DNA from: Dillenia suffruticosa
Lineage: Eukaryota; Streptophyta; Magnoliopsida; Dilleniales; Dilleniaceae
Reading direction: 5' to 3'
DNA length: 64,000 nucleotides
NCBI GenBank assembly: GCA_033439265.1
Contig: JAVTVX010000034.1
Coordinates: 15,142,501 to 15,206,500, forward strand
In this document: positions 12,504 through 23,017 of the stretch, piece by piece
How positions within the stretch are numbered: position 1 is the stretch's first letter
How the letters are laid out: every line of letters begins with the position of its first letter
The notes under the pieces: model-generated
The model's database searches: none
What the model was told of the DNA's origin: nothing
The model's input: only the letters and a program-made list of their open reading frames with translations
Made by a program: the position numbers and the translations under genes

Positions 12504-12719
12504 ATAAAAAAATCTTGTGTTCTTATCGCCTTTGGATATCCAATCTACTCGAGACTTCTACAGCCAAAACATCTCTTCTTGCTCAAGAGTTATGTGATAC
12601 TCATTCAGTAGACTTTGTTCAAGGTTTTGAAGAAACGTTGGTACTCTCTATGTTAACACCCTCATTCTCTGCCTCCTACAGGACAGACTTGTTTAGAGAT
12701 TGAAAAGATTAGGGAACAA

Positions 12720-13427
12720 TTTATTATTATTATTATTATTTTAACCAACGAATATTATTAATCCGATACAAGTGTTATCAAGTCCAATATAAAAAAAAAA
12801 TCTCTTAATATAATTTTTTTCATTCTTAAATCTCATTATTAAGGAACCTAACACACGCTTATCTATTAAACCGATTGTACGTTTATAATGAAAGATTTGA
12901 AAGATTTGGGAATTATACGCTGATGATGAAAGACTTGGGAACATGCCATCTCCCACCAACGCAGTTTCTCTTCTCCACATTGGAGAATAAGAATAAACGC
13001 CCACATGAACGCCTAATGAAACTCCTTTGCTACTTACTAATTTTTTGTTTGCGATTCATCAAGACAGGTATCGAGGTTAACTGGCAAAAAAGTTATTAAA
13101 GAGGAATTCCAACCCCCCCCCCCCGGCGGCCAAAAAAAAAAAAAAAAACTTATATTCCTTTCACCTTTTCCTCTTCTGCACCCATGTATTTGTTGTACCA
13201 AGAATAAAAATATTACAAAAATAATTAGGAAAAGGGCAATCTTACCTAAAGCTACAAACATCTCTGCTCCTATTTCCATAAGTTTGATTACTTATCTCCA
13301 CCTTTTCTTTGGATAAACTAAGCCCTGTCCTAGTTTTGCATGCATTAGCGGACAGATGTGGGTGTTGCATCAAGGTCTACGGGCTAGCAAGAGATAATCA
13401 ATGAATAAATACAATTCTGAGGGCGAA
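12720..13427. other. Intergenic / 3' UTR of the DnaJ gene; no other gene
   Basis: A TTA microsatellite at 12720-12740 marks the LINE-1 border. A run of C12 (13113-13124) followed by GGCGGCC and A17 (13132-13148) stands out. The 3' UTR of the minus-strand DnaJ gene must begin just below 13428, but I could not place a canonical AATAAA signal. Confidence 0.55.
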
Positions 13428-14282
13428 CTATCTCCTGCCGGCTGCAGTCTTTTCTTTACTCAGATCAGCAAGTTCTTCTATTAGCTTCCTTTCCTCTCCA
13501 CTCAGCCTCTTCGGAATTTCAACTTGCACTCGAACCAACTGATCACCCCTCATGCTGCTTTTGTTCAATAGCGGAACTCCTTTTTTGGCCATCACTAGTG
13601 TTGTGTTTGGCTGGGTACCAGCAGGGATTTTCAGATCAACCATGCCATCGACTGTAGGGACCTTGATGGATGTCCCCAAGATGGCATCTATGTATGAGAC
13701 CTTGCAAGTATAGAGAATGTTGGTGTCATCTCGTTTGAGTACAGGGTCTGGTAGAACTTCAATTATAACAAAGAGATCCCCAGGAGAACCCCCCCGCCTT
13801 CCAGCATTTCCTTCTGAGCGCACTCGTAATCTGCTTCCAGAGTCCACCCCAGCTGGTACTTTAAGGCTAATACGCTTTGTTCTCCTTACCCGGCCATCAC
13901 CAGAGCAGGTGTTGCATGGGGTCGACATCTCACCAGTTCCACCACAAGTCGAGCAGGTCATTACCTGCTGGAAAACACCCAAGGGAGTCCTTGCAGATGA
14001 GACAACTTGTCCTTGCCCACCACATGTACTACAATTGGTTGGCTTGGTCCCTGGTTTAGCACCAGAACCATTGCAAGTCCCACAACTCTCCAGACGAGTT
14101 ACCTCAATTTCTTTTTCGACTCCAAAAACTGCCTCCTTAAAGTTTAAGACAAGATTATAAATTTCGTCTTCCCCATCAACAGCCCTACTTCTAGAAGCTC
14201 TCCGACCCATGCCGCCCATACCACCCATGCCACCCATGCCATCAAACAAGGACTCAAATATGTCAAAAGGATTGCTGAAATC
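13428..14282 (-). CDS. DJA6: DJA exon 8: zinc fingers and substrate-binding domain
   Basis: The last exon starts [18 protein letters not shown] after acceptor CAG (14285-14283) and runs 284 codons to a TAG stop at 13428. It holds the repeated MGG linker, the four zinc repeats ([32 protein letters not shown]) and the beta-rich substrate-binding domains. An apparent start at 14249 is an internal Leu codon (TTG), not a real start. Confidence 0.95.
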   Translation of the reverse strand, partial: DFSNPFDIFESLFDGMGGMGGMGGMGRRASRSRAVDGEDEIYNLVLNFKEAVFGVEKEIEVTRLESCGTCNGSGAKPGTKPTNCSTCGGQGQVVSSARTPLGVFQQVMTCSTCGGTGEMSTPCNTCSGDGRVRRTKRISLKVPAGVDSGSRLRVRSEGNAGRRGGSPGDLFVIIEVLPDPVLKRDDTNILYTCKVSYIDAILGTSIKVPTVDGMVDLKIPAGTQPNTTLVMAKKGVPLLNKSSMRGDQLVRVQVEIPKRLSGEERKLIEELADLSKEKTAAGRR

Positions 14283-17200
14283 CTGTCATGTTAAGCAGGA
14301 CAATGCAAGTGTGAGAAAGAATTATTTTTATTCCCATTTACTGATCAAAATTTTGCAAGCTGATTCATCATAATAGAAAGAAGGTTACTCACCCCCATTC
14401 CCACTCCAGCACCTTTAAGGCCAGCCTCTCCATATCTGTCATATAGAGACCGTTTCTCATCATCCGACAAAACCTGAAAATTAGTTGCAGTCTTCCACAG
14501 AATTAGTACTTTCATCATTTAAAAGAAACTAAATAAATAGTAAGGTCACAGCTGGGATATTACCTCATATGCGTTGCTAATTTCCTTAAATTTCTGTTCA
14601 GCACCTGGGTCTCTGCAACACAGAGCAATCATTTAGGTACTATTAATAAATGATCTGCAATATTTTTAACATAAGAAGGTGAAGAATATAGATGACTACG
14701 ACTCATTTTAGCCATATGGTTGGAGCAGAAACTCCATCATGACCTGCATAGCAAACATGCAAGTAGACATCCCACCTCATTTTTTTTTTTTGCCCCTTTT
14801 TAGCCAAACAGTAAGCACAAGTTAATATGGTCCAACCAGCTACTAGCTTGTGGCATCACAAGTTTCTGGAGTAATGAGATGACTGAAGAAAAAAAATAAA
14901 ATTATGGTTTAGACAAGTATAAGGTTAGAGATGACAAGAGGAGTTTGTGAGTGGCTTGGGGCACAATGTGATAAACCTCAGGTTAAGCTTAATTAGTTCA
15001 TAACTGAGTCAAGCTCAAACCCAAATTTAGAGCTCCTAACATAGACATGTTTTTCCAAGTTCAACGAGTTCAGGGATGTTCATAATTTCATGAAAGAGAT
15101 GATGTGGCTGGGGCAAGAACTCATTCAAAGCTCATTAAAACTTTCAAGGATGTCCTATTGGGTAACATATAAACATTTGCAACGAAAATTCATTTTCTAT
15201 TCCAACTTCATGAACCTAAATAACTTGACCTGGACATGTTGAATCAGCTTATTTGCAGCCTAGGCCAAGCCACATGTGTGGGCATGCCGTGCTTTAATGG
15301 GTTTCTGCAAAAAAAGTCTCATTTTCAACCACTGACACTCTTAAGGCAGTATACTCATACACAACTAGAAGAACAGCTCTTTCCAAATTATACGGAGGCT
15401 CATCCCTAGAAAAAGATCTTCCAAGGCTGATGGTTGTGGGGCTGTTCAAGCAGGCCATGGCTGTAGGTATGGTAGTTTTGCCAACTGTATCAGTGGTGCT
15501 TTAATTATTCTTCGCTGAGTTAATGTTGTTGTGACTTGTCCCAAGATAAGGCAAAAGCTGTTTTGGATTACCATTGGCCTTGGAGTCAACTCCTAAACTA
15601 CTGCCAGGAAGTAACTTTCCCACTCCAGGACAACACACCACACTCCATCCATCTACAAGAATATACAGATCTTAGGAGGAGAAAACCAAGACTAGACCAC
15701 AACAAACTCTCCATTAATAATCAATACATAAACCCATCCAACTGACATGATCCACCAAATCATATAGGTCGATGTTCCCATATTCTCCCCCTCATTAAGC
15801 AGAAGAACCAATTAAGTTCCATTGGCATTACCATATCTCACTTCCTCCAATGAGAATTGATGATAGTCCCCTTCACATCCCTAAACTCAAAAGAAAGCCC
15901 AAATAAAGCCATCATTTTTAGTCCCCTAAAAGGCAGAATACAAGACAACCATCCAACTCTCAAATTCAACAATTTCCTTACCACCAACATGCCACCAACA
16001 AGAAACCAACATCCGCTAGTCTGACTTCATGAAATCCCTATAAAGATCTGACAGTTTCCAGGTTGATACTTAACCATTTCATATTTTGCACAAAAATTAT
16101 TGCCTTAACACAAACCCATAAATTGTTCACAACCGTAGCCTTTTTTTATGGAAGAAATGAATATTGCTTTCTCTGGGGATAGATAACAGATGGGAAGCTC
16201 TCTCTTTTAGTTGTTATTTGGTAATGAGGAAAGCTCTGAGGTTGTCTTGTGCTGTTTGGAATCTTTCCCTTGAAAGGAAACTTGAGCTTAAGTAGCCAAT
16301 TTATAGCATCAAGGAATGCTCTGATCACAATCTCAAGAATAAAGAGAGATCCTACAAAATTCACTAAAGGGCTCACCCAATGCACAAAGTGTTCCACAAC
16401 TTAGTGCGGGGGTAAGGAAAGGGTGGGTGTATTAATACGTAGCTTCCCCTTGCATTTTTGCAAAAAGGCTATTTTCACGCCTTGAACCCTGACCTCGAGG
16501 TCACCAAAAGAGCAACTCCACCATTGCATCAAGGGTCGCCCTCATCCTACAAAATTCACTACATACATATATTTATAAGGAACTTGAAAACCAAGTGCAA
16601 AAGAGGGGGTGAGGGCACCTCTCCATCTAACCAAAAAAAATAATAATAATCAGAAACCTTTCAAGGCCCTAAAAAATTCTTCTCTCTTGTACCATTACTC
16701 CACAGCAACCATAATTAGCCCCATGGACAAGCATAAAAATCTTCCTCTCCATGTTGTACCAGATTTCATTCCACTCCACGCCCATGATTCCTCAAAACCA
16801 GTTTTCCCTGGGCAACAAGTAGATACAGACACCAACTCCCACAGCATGTATATCCACAAGCAATGTGAATCAACTCTCATGACATGTGATCAACCATGTA
16901 AAAGTAGGTTATCCACTTCACAAAGGCTAATCTACAAACAAAACCACTCACCTTTTCTACAGCTTGTCTTTACTTAAACTCATTTTAATGTTGATCCCCG
17001 CACAACACCAACCAACCTCCCCCCGCCAAAAAAAAAAGCCAGAAAAAGCAACATGGGGGGTGAGGGGTTTTGGGCGGTTTTTTTTTTTTCTTTTTTTTTA
17101 AAAAAAAGAAGGGTGGGGGGGGGGGAGGAGGAGATAGGGGACCTCCCTTGCTCATAGGATTGTAACCATTTGTCTTTTACTAGTCAATTAGAACCTATTT

Positions 17201-18111
17201 CCATGCCAACCCCTTCTCCCAGGTTGGGATCTTCCCTTTCTTGTCATACTTCACTCACTTGACACCCCTCTTCTAATCCATGTTTTTTGGCATGACCTGT
17301 CAGCATATGAGCAATAAACTCCTGCTCAACCATAAAAAACCAACGAAGGATGTGTCTACGGCCTGCTGGCTCTACCCATGTTTTCACTTAAGTTATTTGC
17401 ATCAAGTCTAAAAGTGGCTAATCAACACAAGGTAAGCAGGATACAGACATAGGTCCCCAGAATCACTCCAAGATACATCACTACCTATGCTTGGTAGACA
17501 ATCCACCTCACGATTTTAAGTGCATATTTCTCAGTCAGCAACACCAAGGCCAAGCTTAGTTTAGGCCAGCTTTTACCCGACGTTAATGCATCTAAGCCCA
17601 CCTGGAATAATATTCTCCCTCTGATAAAGTCTCAAATCATGAATAAGGCCTTATTACAAGCATTCCTTTAAAGTTGCAACCACATCACAGACATTTTCTC
17701 AAAATATGAATTTAGTCATCACACCCAAACTACAACTAGTTCTCCTTTAGTTCCTGCCATCGTATCAGAAAACAAATCCTAAACTGGCCACTCCTCTCTA
17801 TTTGGCCTCTTTCATACAGTGGTTCTAATACAACTCCTTAATTGCATTATAAAGCTTCTAATCAAACTTAAGCGAATAACATTCAGGAAGATCAGTTCCC
17901 TCATAAATCACTTGGCATCTAATCCAAGAATTTCTTCTCAATGCAAATACCAACAAACCTTTGAAAGAACCCATCCCAAGCTGTGGACTAAAATTCATCC
18001 TGTATTTTCATCATCTTCTCAAACCCCCACACAATTGGGAACTCCTCCAAGTTCTAACTGCTTTTTGATTTGTTGTTTCAACCACCCATGGCAATACAAA
18101 TTTCATAAAAA

Positions 18112-18143
<32 letters not shown>

Positions 18144-21100
18144 GCAGCTTCACTACAACCAAAGCCCAGACGCAATGCAAAATACCTCCTTAATCCTCAC
18201 TATATGGTGCCCGAATCCTAAAATAAGGATATTAGAACAACACAATAGATATCAGAACACCAGCGGCACAAATAGTTGCCAAGAAGTTAAAAATCTCTTT
18301 ACCAGGAAAGAAATGTTTAAGCACTCATGCACCAGCAAAGAGTTATACATGTATCATAAACTAGAAAATTCTTAATACCCCAGAATGCATCAACTTCATT
18401 GTGTAGAAAACCCAGAATCAGATACTTACAAACATTTATTCTCAATCGGAATCCTTCTTACCTTTTTTTCCCCAAAAGTTATGGCCAAAATTTAAAAGTA
18501 ATAACACAAGTATCATTTATTGCCATCTCCAACCATGTTGCAAATACTATTTTCAATTTATGGTGTAGTAACATGTCATTATAATCTAATATATATGTCA
18601 TGTAACTACCTGTGTGCTTTATGACTAATCTAATTACACAATAATGAACTAACACCTACATTTCCTATAAATAAAACAAAAACCAAAACCAAGACCGAAA
18701 CCAAAACAAAAACAAAAACAAAACAAAAAACGCAACAAGGATTACAACTATATTGAGTGCTATGTATATTAAAAATTGACAGCCTCAATGTCTGAATGCA
18801 ACATGAATCAGAAACTCCTGAGACATCTCAAAAATATTTATAAGGAGGGAATCCAAGATATTACAGCCAAAAACAAAAAAAGTAAGGGTTGAAGGAGATG
18901 AACTCACTTGTTCACATCTGGATGATAATTCCTTGCAAGCTTCCGATAAGCTGAAAATCAGAAAACAATAATTACAAATATGGCACAATCATATAAGATA
19001 TCAGGCGAATGATAATGTTGTAAATATAAACTTTAATACAACTCACAGAAAATTAAAAAACAAAAACAAAAACAAAAATCAGTGTAACAACTTTTGTTAT
19101 CAAGTCTCTAATCTTGGAAGGAAGAAAAATCAGCGTCAAAAGTAGAGTATCAGATTCTCTTTTTAGATTCATCAAAAAAAAAGGTATCATATTCTCTTTT
19201 TAGTCTCTTTTCTAGCAAAGAAAGACCAAAAGTTGAGCCGTAGCACTGCCATCATACGATTCAAAGTCTAACACAATGGTAGCTTGGCAAGTACTAAAAT
19301 TTACTTTTAATTTAATACTCTAGCTGTTTCTTGGGTTCTCTAGAGGGCAAAAGAGCAAAAGAATTTCTGATAAATGGAAACACCATCTTTTTAGGATAAT
19401 TAGAACAAATTGTTGTTGTTCTGTCCTTTCAGTTCTAAGCCACACAATCTCAACTTAGATTTTATGGACTGTGTCACTGTAATTATGTCCAATTAACTTT
19501 TTACCGCCTCTGTTTTTAGAGATAGCAGCCCTTGCTGTTCTCATGGAAAATCTCTTAGTCCAACAAAAAGAAAATGCATATATTTAAGCCAGACAAGCAT
19601 AACAGAATTTAACAACCATTCCACTTTATCTATCGCTAGGCTTTATCATGAAACTGGCATGATTCTCTTCCCAAAACCACAACCTATGTACTATTTTTTT
19701 TTTTTTTTTGACAAGTAAAAAATAAGGAACAGAGAGTTGTGGCTTTTGTTCTGTGTTAATATTTTACATTGTCCACACATGAACTTCAGCCTAGACTATG
19801 CCAATCCTCACAAGAGTCAACTACCGATCTCCATGAAACTGACAAAACAAACGATGTAATCTTCCCATATTGTGCCTCCAACCAGCGTTTCTTCAAAAAG
19901 TACAACTCAATTGCAAGTCACATCGGTAAAAGGTGTCAGCACTCCTTAAAATATCCATTTTTTTTGTAACCACTGTCAATTAAGTGCTGCTAGTCTTAGC
20001 AAGTCTAAGATTTAAGGAATTGCAGCTAGATTTTCTAAGTGCTCTATCCATCATAAACCTCTATAACCATTTCCCTAACTATTTTTAATCTCCATGACAA
20101 CATTCCAATCCAAAAAAGGAAAAAAAAAAAAGGAAAAGAAAAAAGAAAGCCACTTTATGATGCTAGACTGATTGCAGGCATCTCAACACATCTCATTTAA
20201 TCAAAACGATTTCTTCTCACTGAAAATTCCCAACACAAATCTATGCTGAGTGCTCTCAATCCTATTAGCTGCCATTAAGGAATGGATAAATAGATGCAAA
20301 TTCCACCAAAGATAAGAAAGAATGCTCTACATGGCAGTAAGTCTTCCACCTTTTAGAGGAAGCCTCTCTTCCACCATGCTAATCTGTTTTCTAGAATTTT
20401 ACAAGAACACTATCTTATGGGGCTCATACTCCCAAGAGTCATCCAAGATAATCAAGCAGTAAACTCCCTAGTGTGCAGCCTAAAATATCAGCAAGGGCCA
20501 CTCATCAGTATTTGCACCAGCCGTTATTTCCAATATGTCTGTCTTCATGTATGAAATCATCTTTATGAGGTGTTAGGAGGTCAAAACAACAAAAACTTTC
20601 CAGGAAGAGTATATGAAGCACTATATTCCCAACAAAGACTATATTTCCTTCCTTGTTCCACAGGCGCTATTCTGAGGAACCTTAATCCAGAAACTTGACG
20701 AGGAATTTCAAAATAGTTAAATGAAGAGGAACAGATTGCTCACATTTTACTCTGGTGCTCATTTGTGTGGTTCATTTTATTTTTAGTTCTTTGGATCCAA
20801 GGGTAAGGCAAATCCAGTAGTAGACTCAATTAGATAGGAGGCATTCAGTGCATAAGAACAGAAAAGGATAGCACTAAAAGTTTCTGGTGGCTAGCTATCT
20901 GAGGACATTTTACCACTATGCAGATGAGTTGTAGGGATTCGAATCCATTTAGTGGCATAGACTGTTCAAGTCATTTATTCTATCTCCATTTTACATGATC
21001 ACATTCTTAAGGCTGTCTTCTTTATTTATTATTTTTTTTAGTTGATTTTTTCTTTCAGATTGTCATTGTTAGAGTGAGGCTGATGGGATTTCTGTCATAT

Positions 21101-22982
21101 GTTCAAAGCAATAAAAGGAATGAAATGTGTATACCACTTTTAATCTCAGATTTGCTTGCATTTCTTGATACCCCAAGCACAGAATAGTAATCCTACATAT
21201 GAGGAAAAGTTAGTCACTAGATGGGAACGTAATGATATATGAGAACAAAAGGAAGAAAATATAAGGAATAAACTTTCCCGAGTCCCCTAATCCTGTCCCC
21301 TTCTTTGACACAGAAAGAAGTATAAAAAAAAAACATCCACATATATATGTACAGAGGAAAGTATACTCACACTATCAGCTCTAACCATGAACCGTGATCC
21401 TCTTCGATGATGTGATGCTTGACATGAACTTGAGTTGAAAAATGCATGCAAAGAACCCCGCAAGAATAAGCCAGAACTTGATGCTGCCAAATCCTTCATC
21501 CTGCTAGCAAAAATTATGATAAAGGAGAGTGATTAAATCTAACTATTCACTTTAAATCAAAATAAATATAAAACAAAGAATTTATTGAACTAGAACGGAG
21601 AGAATATACACAGGGAGAATAAGACATGCTCAAAAGCATCGAAAGCAAAGAGAAGAAAAAGAGCACAAGAAACAAGAGGTTCAAAGTCAACAAAGAAGAA
21701 CCTCCAATCTATCTTTACATTCAAGAGTGTCAATTCATCTAACAATATACATGCCACAATTATCCAAAAAGAAGCCAAAAGTACTTTTTATCAAAACCAC
21801 ACGAGCTGATAGAAAGTGGGTATTAAAAATCCTTGAATCTCCAATTGAATGCACCAACAAATAGCAAGCTTAGCACAAATAGCTAGATTCTTAGCATCCT
21901 TAGCACTTTCAAGTTCAAAATTTACAAGAGAAGAACCAAATGCTGGATTTTAAGGGATAAGAGTAGAAAATGCTGCCTTCATGGTGCCATTGTGAAAGGA
22001 CAAACCAATTGGCTCATTAAGTTTTGGCCATAACAATTATTGGTGACACATACAAGTCCATCAAAATAAGATTACAAATTCTACCCTTTTTTTTTGCAAT
22101 TAATTTACTGACTAAAAGTTGAGCAATTTTCCATGCGTGTCTATAGGATGAATTTAAAAAAAAAAAAAAAAAGAGTAGTTCAGCATTCGAAAACTGAGCC
22201 AATTATAAAACAGGCACCCAACCAAACTATGTAGGACAAGCTTAAAGGTGCATTATACAGTACTTGAAGGCATAGCTAAAAAACATTTTGAGGTATTCAC
22301 CTAATATACACAAGCCTGAATAAGCCACCTGATGGAATTATCATAATCTGGCCCTTAGTTATACCAAAAAGAATGCTGATGAAATTCTTAATAGTACAGA
22401 AAATTCAACAGCACAGAAAATTCAAAAAGATAACTAGCAAGATAAGTTATACAAAACATAACTTTAACTCAAATGATCTATAACCTAACACCAAAATGGC
22501 AAGTTCATAAGTATGCACTTTTTTGCACAGACACTTGGAAACAAAGGACATATTTGTAATGATGGCATGTCAGGAGGTGAAGTGCTAAGGGTGACACATG
22601 AAACATCACAGAGCTCCTGTGGGGGAAAAAAAAGGGCTACTAAACATCGAGGCAGTATTTTGCAACACAGGGCTTAAACCTTATTTTTCAGCAAAGATCA
22701 TCAAAGAAGCAAGAATAATTAATTTTTTTAGATTTACGTTATGTTAAATCTGCGTCAGTTCCAATATCAATATCTACCAAATGGTTCTGGCAATGTCCAT
22801 GCTTCATAACAAGAGAAAGAACAAAGTACAATGGTATCAACATTATGCAACTGAACAAATATCACTCACCCGTACCTGGAACTAGATGCTAGCATCTTGT
22901 TTGTGACAAAGGATCTTAATATCAACCGAGGACGAATGCCCCATTGGGATACTGAAGTGCTACCACAGGGGACAATTGCCAT
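13428..22982 (-). CDS. DJA6: Chloroplast DnaJ/Hsp40 co-chaperone, DJA5/DJA6 type (spliced)
   Basis: Joining seven exons (22982-22870, 21500-21371, 21192-21135, 18950-18908, 14612-14564, 14473-14393, 14282-13428) gives 1329 nt and a 442-residue protein with no internal stop. Every intron is GT-AG. Residues 1 to about 75 look like a chloroplast transit peptide (MAIVPCGST start, Ser/Arg-rich). The J domain is at about 81-147, with HPD at 110-112. A Gly/Met/Phe-rich linker follows. Four CxxCxGxG zinc repeats lie at about 225-288, then the C-terminal substrate-binding domain, ending KEKTAAGRR. This is a type I (DnaJ-like) J protein; it should stimulate plastid Hsp70. Known relatives are Arabidopsis DJA5/DJA6, which have been linked to iron and Fe-S cluster assembly in plastids; I infer the same here. 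I cannot separate DJA5 from DJA6 orthology. Confidence 0.95.
14393..14473 (-). CDS. DJA6: DJA exon 7: J-domain helix IV, 81 nt
   Basis: The exon reads [19 protein letters not shown] followed by KGAGVGMG, in phase 0 at both ends, between acceptor TTTTCAG and donor GTGAGT. It ends the J domain and starts the Gly-rich linker. Confidence 0.94.
14564..14612 (-). CDS. DJA6: DJA exon 6: J-domain helix III, 49 nt
   Basis: The exon completes the Lys codon and reads [16 protein letters not shown], between acceptor GCAG and donor GTAATA. It is separated from the HPD exon by a 4.3-kb intron that holds a SINE. Confidence 0.93.
16349..16366. repeat. Left target-site duplication of the SINE
   Basis: ATCCTACAAAATTCACTA is identical to the sequence at 16544-16561. 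An 18-bp duplication is the length expected from LINE-assisted SINE insertion. Confidence 0.95.
16367..16543 (-). mobile_element. Au-type SINE inside a DJA intron
   Basis: Read on the minus strand, the 177-bp body starts GAGGGCGACCCTTGATGCAA. It has an A box (TGATGCAATGG) and a B box in the tRNA-like GGTCAGGGTTCAAG segment. It then has a body with CACCCACCC...CCCCGCACT and ends ...GTGCATTGGGTGAGCCCTT. This order and wording are those of the widespread plant Au SINE. An 18-bp perfect direct repeat (ATCCTACAAAATTCACTA) flanks it at 16349-16366 and 16544-16561. Confidence 0.92.
16544..16561. repeat. Right target-site duplication of the SINE
   Basis: This is an exact copy of 16349-16366, on the tRNA-like (5') side of the minus-strand SINE. 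Confidence 0.95.
18908..18950 (-). CDS. DJA6: DJA exon 5: HPD-containing 43-nt exon
   Basis: The exon reads (A)[13 protein letters not shown](K) and holds the HPD motif that every active J domain needs to trigger Hsp70 ATP hydrolysis. It lies between acceptor CAG and donor GTGAGT. Its 43 nt are phased 2/2 with its neighbours. Confidence 0.93.
18951..21134 (-). other. DJA6: DJA intron between exons 5 and 4 (2.2 kb)
   Basis: No coding exon or recognised transposon is seen. T and A homopolymers occur near 19693-19709 and 20115-20150. Confidence 0.75.
21135..21192 (-). CDS. DJA6: DJA exon 4: J-domain helices I-II, 58 nt
   Basis: The exon reads [19 protein letters not shown] plus the first base of an Ala codon, between acceptor TAG (21195-21193) and donor GTATAC. 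It is the first part of the J domain. It is too short to appear as a stand-alone open frame; I found it because the flanking exons are out of frame without it. Confidence 0.93.
21371..21500 (-). CDS. DJA6: DJA exon 3: transit peptide and start of mature protein
   Basis: The exon is 130 nt. It completes a Gly codon, then reads [18 protein letters not shown]...[14 protein letters not shown] and ends at donor GTGAGT. The segment [11 protein letters not shown] is the usual lead-in to the J domain in this family. The acceptor is a NAGNAG pair (TAGCAG), so CAG may be included or skipped without a frameshift. Confidence 0.92.
21501..22869 (-). other. DJA6: DJA intron between exons 3 and 2 (1.4 kb)
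   Basis: The intron runs from the GTGAGT donor (22869) to the NAGNAG acceptor at 21507-21501. No other feature is seen in it. Confidence 0.8.
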
Positions 22983-23017
22983 TCCAGTTTATAAAACACT
23001 GCCTCTTCAACAAAGCC
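22870..23017 (-). CDS. DJA6: DJA exon 2: end of 5' UTR and first coding exon
   Basis: The acceptor CAG lies at 23020-23018. After 35 nt of 5' UTR the ATG is at 22982-22980, and 113 coding nt follow. The first residues [19 protein letters not shown] match the conserved start of this chloroplast J-protein family, which supports this ATG. The donor used is GTGAGT at 22869; an in-frame alternative GTACGG lies 6 nt upstream but is weaker. Confidence 0.9.

Larger units (their letters stand above)
9390..12700 (-). mobile_element. 5'-truncated L1-clade LINE with RNase H (LINE-1)
   Basis: On the minus strand the order is: end of a linker region, reverse transcriptase (12503 to 11193 in pieces), a degraded zinc-binding region, RNase H (10089 to 9510), then a 3' tail that is poly-A on the minus strand (T22 at 9390-9411 on the plus strand). 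There are no LTRs. The endonuclease domain expected at the N-terminus is missing, so the copy is 5'-truncated near 12.70 kb, as is usual for target-primed reverse transcription. Stops and frameshifts break the ORF. Confidence 0.92.
14613..18907 (-). other. DJA6: DJA intron between exons 6 and 5 (4.3 kb)
   Basis: The intron carries an Au-type SINE at 16367-16543, homopolymer-rich sequence near 17035-17150 (runs of T, A and G), and a TA microsatellite near 18111-18137. I see no host coding sequence in it; several short open frames have no recognisable domain. Confidence 0.8.

Noticed and set aside
12720..12740. LINE-1 target-site duplication at the TTA microsatellite
   Set aside because: No matching sequence next to the poly-T tract at 9390 could be found, so I do not claim a duplication.
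13717..14160. Plus-strand open frames over the last DJA exon
   Set aside because: Antisense shadows of the conserved zinc-finger and substrate-binding coding sequence.
14249..14249. Apparent start codon of a 273-residue protein at the last DJA exon
   Set aside because: The codon is TTG (Leu) within FESLFDG, and homology continues upstream through spliced exons, so it is not a start.
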